DNA of 46,463 nucleotides from Wenyingzhuangia sp. 2_MG-2023 (GTDB lineage Bacteria > Bacteroidota > Bacteroidia > Flavobacteriales > Flavobacteriaceae): contig NZ_JAUOSB010000022.1 of assembly GCF_030548295.1 (NCBI RefSeq), forward strand, positions 1 through 46,463, in the 5' to 3' direction. This document shows positions 32,455-41,987 of the stretch, one piece after another. The notes below the pieces were generated by a model. The model was not told where the DNA came from, made no database searches, and saw only the letters and a list, made by a program, of their open reading frames with translations. Made by a program: the position numbers and the translations under genes. Within the stretch, counting starts at the first letter, position 1; each line of letters opens with the position of its first letter.

Positions 32455-34440
32455 TTACAATTTACTTTTTAAAGCTTTTATTTCATCTCTTAATTTAGCA
32501 GCAGTCATAAAATCTAAATTTTTAGCTGCTTTTTCCATGGCACGTTGTTTTTCTCTAATACGGTCTTCAATAGCAGGTTTGGACAAATAATCTAAATCTT
32601 CTTCAGCAGCTAAATTATGTTGAATTTCTTGGTAGTTGGTACCTTGATTGTCCGTTAAATTGTTTCCAAAATCTTTTTTAATCTGAGTAGGAGTAATGTT
32701 ATTTTCTAAATTATAAGCAATTTGTTTTTCACGTCTTCTGGCAGTTTCATCTATTGTTAACTGCATACTCTTGGTAATTTTATCAGCATACAAAATAGCC
32801 ATTCCGTTTACGTTTCTTGCTGCTCTACCTACGGTTTGAGTGATAGATCTGTGCGAACGTAAAAAACCTTCTTTATCGGCATCTATAATAGCTACCAAGG
32901 AAACTTCGGGTAAATCCAATCCTTCACGAAGTAGGTTGACACCAATCAATACATCAAACAAGCCTTTACGTAAATCTTGCATAATTTCTACACGTTCCAA
33001 CGTATCTACATCGGAATGTATGTAACGACAACGGACTTGAATTCGGGTTAAATATTTGGCCAATTCTTCAGCCATTCGTTTTGTCAAAGTGGTCACTAAT
33101 ACACGTTCATCTACCTCAATACGTTTGTGAATTTCTTCAATCAAATCATCTATTTGATTTTGGCTAGGACGTACTTCAATAATAGGATCTAACAATCCTG
33201 TTGGTCGAATGACTTGTTCTACCACCACACCATCAGATTTTTCTAGTTCATAATCTGCAGGAGTAGCAGTTACATAGATGACTTGGTTTTGAATGGCTTC
33301 AAACTCTTCAAATTTTAGCGGACGGTTGTCCATAGCAGCGGGCAAACGGAAACCAAATTCCACCAAATTTTCTTTTCTAGAGCGGTCTCCACCATACATG
33401 GCATGGGTTTGTGGAATGGTTACGTGACTTTCATCAATGACCATTAAAAAATCATCTGGAAAATAATCTAGTAAACAATAAGGTCTTTCCCCGGGATTTC
33501 TTCCATCTAAATACCTAGAATAATTTTCAATCCCGCTACAATACCCTAATTCACGAATCATTTCCAAATCAAATTCGGTACGTTCTTTCAAACGTTTGGC
33601 TTCTAAAGGTTTTCCTATTTCGTTAAAATAATCGTATTGTTTCATCAAATCGTTTTGAATCTGATGAATGGCTCCTTGCAATACATCTGGAGAGGTTACA
33701 AACAAATTGGCAGGATAAATATCTAAGGTTTCAAAACGTTCTATGACCTGTTTGTTTTCTAAATCGTAGGATTCTATGTCTTCAATTTCATCACCAAAAA
33801 AATGAACTCTGTATGCATATTCACCATATGATGGAAAAATAGTCACCGTATCTCCTTTTACTTTAAAGTTTCCACTTTTCATATCTGCTTCGGTACGAGC
33901 ATACAAACTTTGTACTAGCTGATGTAAAAATTTGGTTCTGCTAATTTGTTGATCAACATTAACGGTAATGACGTTGTTTTTAAATTCAACAGGGTTTCCC
34001 ATACCGTAGAGACAAGAAACGGAAGCTACGACCAAAACATCTTGTCTGCCACACAAAAGAGAAGAAGAAGTGCTTAAACGCAAACGTTCAATTTCCTCAT
34101 TAATAGACAAATCCTTTTCTATATAAACTCCTGTAGAGGGAATAAAAGCTTCAGGTTGGTAATAATCGTAGTAAGAAACAAAGTATTCTACGGCATTGTT
34201 TGGAAAAAAATTCTTGAATTCAGAATACAGTTGAGCAGCCAACGTTTTGTTATGAGCCAATACCAAGGTTGGCTTTTTGACTTCTTGAATAACATTGGCA
34301 ACCGTAAAGGTTTTACCAGATCCCGTTACACCTAGTAGTGTTTGGTACTGATCACCATTGTTTACACCTGCAACCAATTCCTTAATAGCATTGGGTTGAT
34401 CTCCTGTGGGAGAATATTTAGAAACCACTTTAAAATCCAT
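32455..34440 (-). CDS. uvrB: Excinuclease ABC subunit UvrB
   Basis: 661 aa, cytoplasmic. Damage-verifying helicase-like subunit of nucleotide excision repair. Walker A GVTGSGKTF (about residues 38-46), the beta-hairpin YYDYYQPEAFIPSTGVYIEKD region (about 91-111), helicase motif DESHVT, motif VTTLTKRMAEEL, the QTVGRAARN arginine motif and a C-terminal UVR domain (EKQRAMEKAAKNLDFMTAAKLRDEIK) that contacts UvrC. Full length. Transcribed with, or just ahead of, the DUF4494 operon. Confidence 0.97.
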   Translation of the reverse strand: MDFKVVSKYSPTGDQPNAIKELVAGVNNGDQYQTLLGVTGSGKTFTVANVIQEVKKPTLVLAHNKTLAAQLYSEFKNFFPNNAVEYFVSYYDYYQPEAFIPSTGVYIEKDLSINEEIERLRLSTSSSLLCGRQDVLVVASVSCLYGMGNPVEFKNNVITVNVDQQISRTKFLHQLVQSLYARTEADMKSGNFKVKGDTVTIFPSYGEYAYRVHFFGDEIEDIESYDLENKQVIERFETLDIYPANLFVTSPDVLQGAIHQIQNDLMKQYDYFNEIGKPLEAKRLKERTEFDLEMIRELGYCSGIENYSRYLDGRNPGERPYCLLDYFPDDFLMVIDESHVTIPQTHAMYGGDRSRKENLVEFGFRLPAAMDNRPLKFEEFEAIQNQVIYVTATPADYELEKSDGVVVEQVIRPTGLLDPIIEVRPSQNQIDDLIEEIHKRIEVDERVLVTTLTKRMAEELAKYLTRIQVRCRYIHSDVDTLERVEIMQDLRKGLFDVLIGVNLLREGLDLPEVSLVAIIDADKEGFLRSHRSITQTVGRAARNVNGMAILYADKITKSMQLTIDETARRREKQIAYNLENNITPTQIKKDFGNNLTDNQGTNYQEIQHNLAAEEDLDYLSKPAIEDRIREKQRAMEKAAKNLDFMTAAKLRDEIKALKSKL

Positions 34441-34486
34441 AGTGTAAAATTATGGAATGTATTTGAAGCAGAAAGCATGTTTTTAT

Positions 34487-34520
34487 AAAAAAAGAGAAGC
34501 TGTATAGCTTCTCTTTTTTT
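34487..34520. terminator. Terminator after the PhoD-like phosphatase gene
   Basis: A 15-bp perfect stem (AAAAAAAGAGAAGCT / AGCTTCTCTTTTTTT) with loop GTAT, 19 bp past the phosphatase stop on the minus strand. Its A/T runs make it usable from both sides. Confidence 0.87.
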
Positions 34521-34538
34521 AGTAGTTGTGTTTGCTAA

Positions 34539-36230
34539 TTAAGAGAAAGTAACTGTGTGTCCAACTATAGTTGCGTATGATTGAGATAAAATGGTATCTA
34601 CAAAAATCCATTCAGAAGTTACTTCTGTATTGGTAAAAGTAGTCATGACAAATCCTCTTCTTGAAGCATCAAAATAATTCAAATCGTCTATCAAAGTAGT
34701 TAAGGCACCTTCAAAAGCAGTAAGTGTTTCTGCGCTAGGATTTCCTAAATATTGTTCAAAACCAGGAGAACTGATTCCAGCAGTTGCAATTTCTATTCCT
34801 ACTTCTGTTTGATCTTGTTTGGTTAATTTGCTACTCCATCCGTTGTGTGTGTCTCCTGCAAATGCAATTACTTTCTTATCACCCAAAGCATTGTAAATTA
34901 ATTCTCTTTCTACAGGATATCCATCCCAAGCATCTAGGTTGTAAGGTATAACGGTAAGAATTCTTGTAATTTCTTCGGTAGTTAAAGTAGGGTCTCCAGC
35001 TTGGTATCTCATTTTTATTTGAACCAATTCAGCTAAAATAGTATTGAAATTAGCAGTTCCAAAAGCAGCCAATAAATCACCAGGAATGTACATTTTTCCC
35101 ATCAATACCTGCTGTCCTAAAACTTGCCACTTGCTAGTACTTGTATTCAATTGCCCTAGCAACCAATCACGTTGTGTAGTTCCTAACAACGTTCTGTTTG
35201 TATCAAAAAGGGCATATTGAAAAGCAGCTCCGTCCAAACCGGTAGCGGTGTAATAATCTGCTAAGTCTAATTGCTTGTCACGTCCTATAACACGAGTGTC
35301 TAACATGATCAAATCTACCAAATTCCCTAAATTAAAGGTTCTGTAAATCAAACTTTGGTTGTCAGCATCCAATCTAGAAAAAGGCAAAAATTCGCTATAG
35401 GCTTGCAAAGCATTGTTTTTTCTAGTTTCAAAAGAACCTTCGCTAGCAGAATGGTTTTCAGCACCATCTTTGTAAGTATCGTTGGCTACTTCGTGGTCAT
35501 CCCAGACACAGATAAAAGGCTTTTTTTGATGAGCCAATTGCAAATCTGCATCTTGTTTGTATTGTTTGTAGCGAGTTCTGTAATCTTCTAAAGAAACAAT
35601 TTCGTGTTCTGGTTGGTGAAAACGGTTTAAAAATGCGTTTTCATCCGAACTACCATAACCACCCGCTTGGTATTCGTAAAAGTAATCACCTAAATGTACA
35701 ATGATGTCAGCTTCTGAATTTGCCATGGCATTGTATACATTAAAAAGTCCTGCCTGAAAATTAGAACAAGAACAAACTGCCAACTTTAAACTAGAAGCAT
35801 TTTCTGGCAAAGTAATGGTTTCTCCAATTGCTGAGGTTTGTTTGTCCTCTTTGTTAACAAAACGGTAGTACAATTTCAATCCTTCAGAAAGATCAGTCAA
35901 CTCAATAGCAATAGTGTTATCTCTAGATGTTTCTGTTACAACAGATCCATTTCTTAAAATATCTGTAAAATCTATATCTGTAGCAACTTCCCATAGTATT
36001 TCTTTGTTGGCTGCGTTGTAACGAGTCCAAATAATTACTTGAGATGAAGTAGGGTCAAAACTTCCAACTCCTTGTTGAAAATTGGTACTTGTATAACCTT
36101 CAGTATTTACGCTGCTATCTGTAACGTCATCATCACTACAACTGATAAAATTAGGAGCTAAAAGAATTCCCCCCGTAGCCATTAAAGCATTTTGAATAAA
36201 TTGTCTTCTACTGTTGTTGTTTTTTGTCAT
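34539..36230 (-). CDS. PhoD-like alkaline phosphatase/phosphodiesterase
   Basis: 563 aa. Exported: N-terminal twin-arginine motif SRRQFIQNAL plus a hydrophobic stretch, ending near a lipobox-like FISC, so possibly also lipid-anchored. The PhoD metallophosphatase domain has an N-terminal Ig-like part and the active-site motifs AVCSCSNFQAGLFNVY (metal-binding Cys region), DIIVHLGDYFYEYQAGGYG, CVWDDHEVANDTY and GDTHNGW. PhoD enzymes release phosphate from phosphomono- and diesters using Ca and Fe. Divergent from the TonB receptor and phytase genes, forming a phosphorus-scavenging locus. Confidence 0.92.
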   Translation of the reverse strand: MTKNNNSRRQFIQNALMATGGILLAPNFISCSDDDVTDSSVNTEGYTSTNFQQGVGSFDPTSSQVIIWTRYNAANKEILWEVATDIDFTDILRNGSVVTETSRDNTIAIELTDLSEGLKLYYRFVNKEDKQTSAIGETITLPENASSLKLAVCSCSNFQAGLFNVYNAMANSEADIIVHLGDYFYEYQAGGYGSSDENAFLNRFHQPEHEIVSLEDYRTRYKQYKQDADLQLAHQKKPFICVWDDHEVANDTYKDGAENHSASEGSFETRKNNALQAYSEFLPFSRLDADNQSLIYRTFNLGNLVDLIMLDTRVIGRDKQLDLADYYTATGLDGAAFQYALFDTNRTLLGTTQRDWLLGQLNTSTSKWQVLGQQVLMGKMYIPGDLLAAFGTANFNTILAELVQIKMRYQAGDPTLTTEEITRILTVIPYNLDAWDGYPVERELIYNALGDKKVIAFAGDTHNGWSSKLTKQDQTEVGIEIATAGISSPGFEQYLGNPSAETLTAFEGALTTLIDDLNYFDASRRGFVMTTFTNTEVTSEWIFVDTILSQSYATIVGHTVTFS

Positions 36231-36400
36231 GTCGATATTAGTTTGTTTTTGGTAAAGTTCTAGTTAATAAGGAAACTTGAGGTTAGTAGATTCTTATGAT
36301 ACTATTATGCTCTCCGTTTGTGATGTTAAAAAATTGTGTGGGATAAAATTTGATTTTTCTAGTAAAACCAATCAATTGTAAAGAACAGTTATTACGATAA

Positions 36401-36485
36401 CTTACAATTAACAGTTTTAAAACCTTTTTTTGATTGTAAGATGATTGTATCGTAACGTTAACATATGTATAGAGTAATAAGTTTG
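36401..36485 (+). promoter_or_regulatory. Promoter/operator region of the TonB receptor-phytase unit
   Basis: In the divergent gap, TAAGTTTG (36478-36485) matches the -7 box, 26 bp before the receptor ATG. Upstream are CTTACAAT (36401-36408) and ATTGTAAG (36433-36440) as a perfect inverted pair, and CGTAACGTTAAC at 36451-36462 about where an activator would replace a -33 element. A phosphate-starvation (PhoB-type) site is a reasonable guess, but the Bacteroidota Pho box is not something I can confirm here. Confidence 0.35.
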
Positions 36486-36511
36486 TTGCCAACTAAACTA
36501 AAAACTAAACA

Positions 36512-39247
36512 ATGAAAAATTTTTATTTAACAAGTATTTTCTTGCTAGTCACACTGGCAAGTTTTGCTCAAAAAGGAATCATTCGCGGACATGTGTTTGA
36601 TGAAAATAATTTGCCTTTACCAGGAGCTGTAATTACGATTGAATCGTTAAACACTAAAACAGTTTCAGACTTTGATGGAAACTTTATCCTTTTAGGATTG
36701 AAAGAAGGAGCCTACAAAGTAAGTACTTCTTATTTAGGTTACGAAGATATGACCAAAGAGGTAACGCTAGGTGAAAAAACAGAAATGGTAAATTTTGTTT
36801 TAGAAGTTATTGTAAATAGTTTGAATGAAATTGTTCTAAAGGGAAGTAACGGTAGAGGTCAAGCAAAAGCGTTGAACAAGCAGAAAAACAATATGAATGT
36901 AACCAATGTTGTTGCTGCAGATCAAGTAGGGAAGTTTCCAGATGCAAATATTGGAGATGCTGTAAAACGTATTCCGGGTATTGCTGTGCAGAATGACCAA
37001 GGTGAAGCTAGAAATATCATCGTAAGAGGTTTGGCAGGACAGTTGAATTCGGTAACGTTAAACGGGGAAAGAATTCCATCTGCAGAAGGAGATAACAGAA
37101 ATGTGCAAATGGATTTGATTCCATCGGACATGGTACAAGCAGTAGAAGTAAACAAGGTAGTAACTCCAGACATGGAAGGAGATGCCATTGGAGGTTCTGT
37201 AAATTTGGTGACACGTGCTGCATCTGCAAGAAGAATTACTGCTACAGTTGCTTACGGACAAAACCCAATTAGAGAAGGATTGATTCACAACTTTTCTACA
37301 GTTTTAGCAGATAGATTTTTTGACAACAAATTAGGAGCGGTGATTAGTGCTTCTTCTCAGTCTAACGAATTTGGTTCTGACAATGTGGAGTTTGAATGGG
37401 ATAAAAATGACAATGATGAATTGGTGGTTAAAGAACACGATATTAGACGTTATGATTTGACAAGACAAAGACAAAGTATTGCGTTAAATTTAGATTATAA
37501 GATTAACAATGAAAACACCATTTATTTCCACTCTGTATTAAACAATAGAAAAGATTGGGAAAACAGGTATAGAGTACAATTTAAAGATGTGGAGTCTAAA
37601 GACAATCCAATGTTATATTCTACAGAAGTAGTAAGAGAAACCAAAGGAGGTTTGAAAAAAGATGCTCGTTTGGAAGAACAGCAAATTCAGAAATTTGCTT
37701 TGAATGGAGATCATATTTTATTTGGGATTGTTAAAGCAGATTGGAAAGCAAGTTATTCTAAAGCTTCTGAAGAAAGACCAGATGAAAGATACATTTCTTT
37801 TAGTCAAGAAGATGTAGAAGTAAGACAAAATTTAAACAACACCAAGTATCCTTACATGGTGCCATCTAACGGAGATTACAATGATCTTTCTAAATTTGAT
37901 TTGGATGAAATCACAGAAGAAAATCAATATACATCTGAAGAGAATTACAGTTTTAAAACAGATTTTGAATTTCCGATTATAAAATCAGGAACGTATACAA
38001 ATACGCTTAAAACAGGTTACAAATTTCAACAAAAAGACAAATTAAGGAACAATGACTTTGCAGAATATGAGCCTGTTTCAGATTTGGAAAATATTTCTTT
38101 TGTAGACAAAACATTGAGTGATTTTGAGCCTGGAGAAAGATATGTATTGGGTAATTTTGCTTCTAAAGAATACTTAGCTTCTTTAAATTTACAAAACCAA
38201 ACGTTGTTTGACAGAGAAGATGTTATAGGAGAATACGTACCCGGAAACTATAAGGCTACGGAAAAAATCAACGCTGTTTATGCTATGATTACGCAGAATT
38301 TGAGTGAGAAATTATCTTTGCTAGCAGGTTTGCGTATAGAAAATACAAACATTGATTATACGGGTTATAAAATTGACGTAGAAACTGCTGAAACTATAGA
38401 TGATGCTGAAAAAATCAACCAAACAAAAGAGTATACCAATGTAATGCCTAACTTACAATTTAAGTACAACTTTACAAAAAACACCATTGCTCGTTTGGCT
38501 TATTCTAACACCATTGCTCGTCCTAATTATTACGATTTGGTTCCTTATTTAAACATCAATTCTGATGACAATGAATTGGAAGCGGGAAATTCAGCATTGA
38601 AAGCTACAGAAGCTAGAAACTTTGACTTGATGTTTGAACACTATTTTTCATCGGTAGGAATTGTCTCTTTTGGATCCTTCTATAAAAACCTAGACAACTT
38701 TATTTTTAACTATTCTGAAAATGATTATTTAGATCCAATTTCTGGAAATACATATGAGAGTTATTCTCAGCCAAGAAATGGTGACGAAGCAACTGTTTTT
38801 GGATTGGAAACATCACTACAAACCAAATTGAGTTTTATTTCTGAAAAATTAGAAAACGTAAGTCTTTATGTAAACTATACCTACACAGATTCAGAAGTTG
38901 AATTAGAAGGTAGAGGAAAATTAGCATTGGCAGGAGCTGTTAAAAACATGTTCAACACTTCATTGGCTTACGAAACTAGAAAGTTAACAATGAGAGCTTC
39001 TTTAAACTATGCTGGTGATTATATTGATGAATATGGAAGTGAAGCGTTTGAAGATAGGTATTACGATTCTCAAATGTTCTTAGATATTAACGGAAACTAT
39101 GAACTGTCTAAAGGATTAAGATTTTTTGCTGAGTTAAAAAACTTAACCAATCAACCTTTAAGATATTACCAAGGTTCTAAAAATTATACCATGCAAAATG
39201 AGTATTACGGTATGAATTGGAATATCGGTTTAAAATACAATTTCTAA
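36512..39247 (+). CDS. TonB-dependent outer-membrane receptor
   Basis: 911 aa. Signal peptide (MKNFYLTSIFLLVTLASFAQ), then a CarboxypepD_reg-like domain (about residues 24-96, IRGHVFDENNLPLPGAVITI and SDFDGNFIL), the plug domain (about 125-240, ADQVGKFPDANIGDAVKRIPG and IIVRGLAGQLNSVTLNGER) and a 22-strand-type barrel ending in the aromatic LKYNF. Plugs of this kind belong to the group of TonB receptors that neighbour phytases. Immediately downstream is a beta-propeller phytase, so inositol phosphates or their breakdown products are the likely cargo. A terminator hairpin sits between the two genes. Confidence 0.93.
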   Translation: MKNFYLTSIFLLVTLASFAQKGIIRGHVFDENNLPLPGAVITIESLNTKTVSDFDGNFILLGLKEGAYKVSTSYLGYEDMTKEVTLGEKTEMVNFVLEVIVNSLNEIVLKGSNGRGQAKALNKQKNNMNVTNVVAADQVGKFPDANIGDAVKRIPGIAVQNDQGEARNIIVRGLAGQLNSVTLNGERIPSAEGDNRNVQMDLIPSDMVQAVEVNKVVTPDMEGDAIGGSVNLVTRAASARRITATVAYGQNPIREGLIHNFSTVLADRFFDNKLGAVISASSQSNEFGSDNVEFEWDKNDNDELVVKEHDIRRYDLTRQRQSIALNLDYKINNENTIYFHSVLNNRKDWENRYRVQFKDVESKDNPMLYSTEVVRETKGGLKKDARLEEQQIQKFALNGDHILFGIVKADWKASYSKASEERPDERYISFSQEDVEVRQNLNNTKYPYMVPSNGDYNDLSKFDLDEITEENQYTSEENYSFKTDFEFPIIKSGTYTNTLKTGYKFQQKDKLRNNDFAEYEPVSDLENISFVDKTLSDFEPGERYVLGNFASKEYLASLNLQNQTLFDREDVIGEYVPGNYKATEKINAVYAMITQNLSEKLSLLAGLRIENTNIDYTGYKIDVETAETIDDAEKINQTKEYTNVMPNLQFKYNFTKNTIARLAYSNTIARPNYYDLVPYLNINSDDNELEAGNSALKATEARNFDLMFEHYFSSVGIVSFGSFYKNLDNFIFNYSENDYLDPISGNTYESYSQPRNGDEATVFGLETSLQTKLSFISEKLENVSLYVNYTYTDSEVELEGRGKLALAGAVKNMFNTSLAYETRKLTMRASLNYAGDYIDEYGSEAFEDRYYDSQMFLDINGNYELSKGLRFFAELKNLTNQPLRYYQGSKNYTMQNEYYGMNWNIGLKYNF

Positions 39248-39265
39248 ACAATCTAAAAATTCATA

Positions 39266-39300
39266 AAAATGCCTATATTCTACTATAGGCATTTTTTGAT
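39266..39300 (+). terminator. Hairpin terminator between receptor and phytase genes
   Basis: A 12-bp perfect stem (AAAATGCCTATA / TATAGGCATTTT) with loop TTCTAC and a T6 tail, 18 bp after the receptor stop and 10 bp before the phytase start. It probably sets a lower phytase level by partial read-through. Confidence 0.85.
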
Positions 39301-39309
39301 ACAACAATT

Positions 39310-40344
39310 ATGAAAAAAAAGATACTAGTTTTAAGTGTGATTTTGGTAGGAATGGTTTCTTGTCAAAAAGCTTTAAAAAATAAAAAATTGGTTTTTGCTG
39401 TACATGCTGTGACAGAAACTACTCCTGTAAAAACAACCGATGACGCTGCTGATGATATGTGTGTATGGATTCATCCTACAGATGTAGAAAAATCAACAAT
39501 CATTGGAACCAATAAAAAACAAGGTCTGTGCGTTTACAATTTAAAAGGAGAGTTGTTGTACAACTACTTAGTAGGAAAGGTGAACAATGTAGACGTAAGA
39601 GATGGTTTTGACTACAAAGGAGAAAAAATTTCGGTGGTTACCGCTTCTAACAGAAGTAACAATACCGTTACGGTACACAAAGTAAATAATGATGGAACTT
39701 TAGAAGATCTTGTTCAAGAACCTATAAAGTCTAACCTTGCAGAAATTTATGGTTTGTGTATGTATCAAACCTCAAATGAAACTTTTGTTTTTCTTTCTGG
39801 AAAATCTGGAGGTGTAGAAAAATGGAAGTTGGTGGCAACAGAATTTGGTGTTGTTGGAGAGTTGTTAACAACCATCCAAATTGGTTCACAAACAGAAGGA
39901 ATGGTTGCAGATGATGTGTTTGGCTTTGTTTACATTGCCGAAGAAGACGTGGCTCTTTGGAAATACAACGCAGATGATTTGACCAAAGAAAGAGTTTTAG
40001 TGGCTAAAACAGATGAGGTAAATTTAAAGGATGATTTTGAAGGAGTAACTATTTATAAAAAATCAAAAGATACAGGTTATTTGATTTTATCGTCTCAAGG
40101 AAACAATTCTTATGCTGTTTTTGATAGAGTCTCTAATCAATACATAAAAAGTTTTACGATTGAAGAAGGTCATATTGATGGAACCAACGATACAGACGGA
40201 ATAGATGTAACTTCGGTAAGTTTTTCTAACTTTCCCAAAGGCTTTTTTATCGCACAAGATGGACAAAATAAAGATGCGGATGTAATTAGCAATCAAAATT
40301 TTAAAATAGTTGATTTTAAAGATGTTTTAAAAGGTTTGGAATAA
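39310..40344 (+). CDS. Beta-propeller phytase (3-phytase), lipoprotein
   Basis: 344 aa. Lipobox MVSC (Cys19), so surface- or periplasm-anchored. Six-bladed BPP family: TDDAADDMCVWIHPTDVEKSTIIGTNKKQGLCVYNLKGE near the start (about residues 43-82, the DAADDPxxW calcium and phosphate site), NNVDVRDGF, EIYGLCMY, QTEGMVADD…GFVYIAEEDVALWKY, DFEGVTIY and DGIDVTS. Calcium-dependent enzymes of this type release phosphate from phytate. It lies 62 bp after the receptor. I see no promoter in the gap, so it depends on receptor transcription passing the terminator. Confidence 0.93.
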   Translation: MKKKILVLSVILVGMVSCQKALKNKKLVFAVHAVTETTPVKTTDDAADDMCVWIHPTDVEKSTIIGTNKKQGLCVYNLKGELLYNYLVGKVNNVDVRDGFDYKGEKISVVTASNRSNNTVTVHKVNNDGTLEDLVQEPIKSNLAEIYGLCMYQTSNETFVFLSGKSGGVEKWKLVATEFGVVGELLTTIQIGSQTEGMVADDVFGFVYIAEEDVALWKYNADDLTKERVLVAKTDEVNLKDDFEGVTIYKKSKDTGYLILSSQGNNSYAVFDRVSNQYIKSFTIEEGHIDGTNDTDGIDVTSVSFSNFPKGFFIAQDGQNKDADVISNQNFKIVDFKDVLKGLE

Positions 40345-40363
40345 TGTCTGTACTTTTATCCAT

Positions 40364-40391
40364 AAAAATCCGCTATTCTAAGCGGATTTTT
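40364..40391 (+). terminator. Intrinsic terminator after the phytase gene
   Basis: An 11-bp stem (AAAAATCCGCT / AGCGGATTTTT) with loop ATTCTA and a T run, 19 bp past the phytase stop. Confidence 0.87.
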
Positions 40392-40425
40392 TTATGTTCG
40401 TAGGTGAACTTATTCGTTGAAAAAA

Positions 40426-40899
40426 ATGGAACCAAGAATAGAAATTTTAGAAGAGAAAAAGCTGATTGGAAATACAAAAGTGATGAGTATTGCTAATAAT
40501 AAAACCAAAGAGCTTTGGAGTGGTTTTGCTCCCAGAATTCAAGAAATAGAACAAAGGGTTTCTAGTGATAAAATTTCTATGCAAATTTACAATGATCTAT
40601 TGTATTTTAAAACGTTTGACCCTTATCAAGAATTTTTAAAATGGGCTGCTGTAGAAGTAGAAAATTTTAACAACGTTCCCGAAAATATGGACATGTTTGT
40701 TTTAGAAGGAGGAATGTATGCCGTTTTTGATTACAAAGGATTGAGCAATGATTTTAGTGTTTTTCAATATATTTTTACAGAATGGTTGCCCAATTCAGCA
40801 TATGAATTAGATAAAAGACCTCATTTTGAAGTTTTGGGAGAAAAATATCAAAACAACGATCCAAATTCTGAAGAGGAAATATGGATTCCTATCAAATAG
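40426..40899 (+). CDS. GyrI-like small-molecule-binding domain protein
   Basis: 157 aa from the ATG at 40426; a TTG three codons earlier is possible. A single GyrI/AraC-effector-binding (SOUL-like) domain: RIEILEEKKLIGNTKVMSIANNKT at the start, MFVLEGGMYAVFDYKG (about residues 97-112), FQYIFTEWLPNSAYELDKRPHFEVL and the terminal EEEIWIPIK. Such stand-alone proteins bind small hydrophobic ligands; some hydrolyse cyclopropane toxins. No DNA-binding domain is present. It follows the phytase terminator and is probably independently transcribed. Confidence 0.85.
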   Translation: MEPRIEILEEKKLIGNTKVMSIANNKTKELWSGFAPRIQEIEQRVSSDKISMQIYNDLLYFKTFDPYQEFLKWAAVEVENFNNVPENMDMFVLEGGMYAVFDYKGLSNDFSVFQYIFTEWLPNSAYELDKRPHFEVLGEKYQNNDPNSEEEIWIPIK

Positions 40900-41061
40900 A
40901 CTGACTAGAATTGTAATTGTTTTCAACTATTTAAATCAATCATTCTTGTTTGAGGTTCTGATTTTGAAGGCTTTTATTTTTAACGGTTTGTATGTAATGA
41001 ATAGAAGCAATCGTTTTTAACAAATCAAGATATCAAGTACCAAATTAACGTTATCTACGTA

Positions 41062-41724
41062 TCAAATTAAAAAGTTTTGAATTTTGTGTGCAATTAACAA
41101 TGAATTTGTTCCTGTTACTTTTTCATATTCAGATACTGTAAAGCTTTTGGTGTTTTTAAAATATTGTAGCACGTTGTTTTTTTTCTTTGCATCATGTTCA
41201 TCCATTCCTAAGTTAAAGATTAGTGAAGATTTTTTAGTTAAAAGTCTGGATAAATTGGAGCAAAATGTTACAGAATAAAATTGACTTGGTACTCTGTTGT
41301 CTATAAACAAATCTACAATTATCAAGTCAAATGTATCAGTACAGACATTTACAAAATGATATGCATCTTGGTTTACTATTTTTAGATTGTCAGAACTAGA
41401 AATAGAAAATTCCTGTTGCGCAATTTCAATAATTTTAGGATCTAATTCAACAGCAACTATTTTTTTAGTGTAACTAAATTTTTTGTTGAGAGAAGTAATG
41501 ATACTTCCACCACCGAGCCCTAATAACAAAATGGAATTTACAGCTGTTAAATCAACCTTAGAAATTCCTGTTTCTAATATTTTTTGCAAGGATCCAAAAG
41601 AGTAATTGGCATTTTTACTATCAAGCAATTTTTTTCCATTAACGAATGTTACTTCTAACATTCCGTTGTATTCTGAATTTACTTTTGTTGTTTGTGGCCA
41701 AATAAAACTGAGTAGTCTTTTCAT
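41062..41724 (-). CDS. Spermidine-synthase-like class I methyltransferase
   Basis: 220 aa, cytoplasmic. Motif I SILLLGLGGGSIITSL (about residues 65-80), acidic IVAVELDPKIIEIAQQEF and DLIIVDLFIDNRVPSQFYS place it among spermidine-synthase-like methyltransferases. The upstream YNGMLEVTFVNGKKLLD is also typical of that group. It lacks the conserved gatekeeper segment I would expect in a true polyamine synthase, so the substrate is uncertain. Stand-alone, with gene-free sequence on both sides. Confidence 0.78.
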   Translation of the reverse strand: MKRLLSFIWPQTTKVNSEYNGMLEVTFVNGKKLLDSKNANYSFGSLQKILETGISKVDLTAVNSILLLGLGGGSIITSLNKKFSYTKKIVAVELDPKIIEIAQQEFSISSSDNLKIVNQDAYHFVNVCTDTFDLIIVDLFIDNRVPSQFYSVTFCSNLSRLLTKKSSLIFNLGMDEHDAKKKNNVLQYFKNTKSFTVSEYEKVTGTNSLLIAHKIQNFLI

Positions 41725-41987
41725 TTTTTAATTATTGACAATACCAAATAAAGAAGAATAAGCTTTTTACTAGTGGTTGTATTGCCTATCAAATATAGAA
41801 AATCAAGAGCTAATATAAATTTCTATTTGTTGAAAGTTGTTGTTGAGTAATTTATCTCGTTCAATATAGGTATTAATCAATTTGTGGCGTGTGTAATTGT
41901 TGTTTACAGTTTTGGCTAGGCTTCAGCAGTGTGGATTGTAAAATTGTTGAGGTTTTAGAGAACACCATCAGCTTAGAGTTATTTTTG

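Noticed and set aside
36283-36492. 69-codon minus-strand frame in the phoD/receptor gap
   Set aside because: Lies across the receptor promoter region, no domain, odd composition; regarded as chance.
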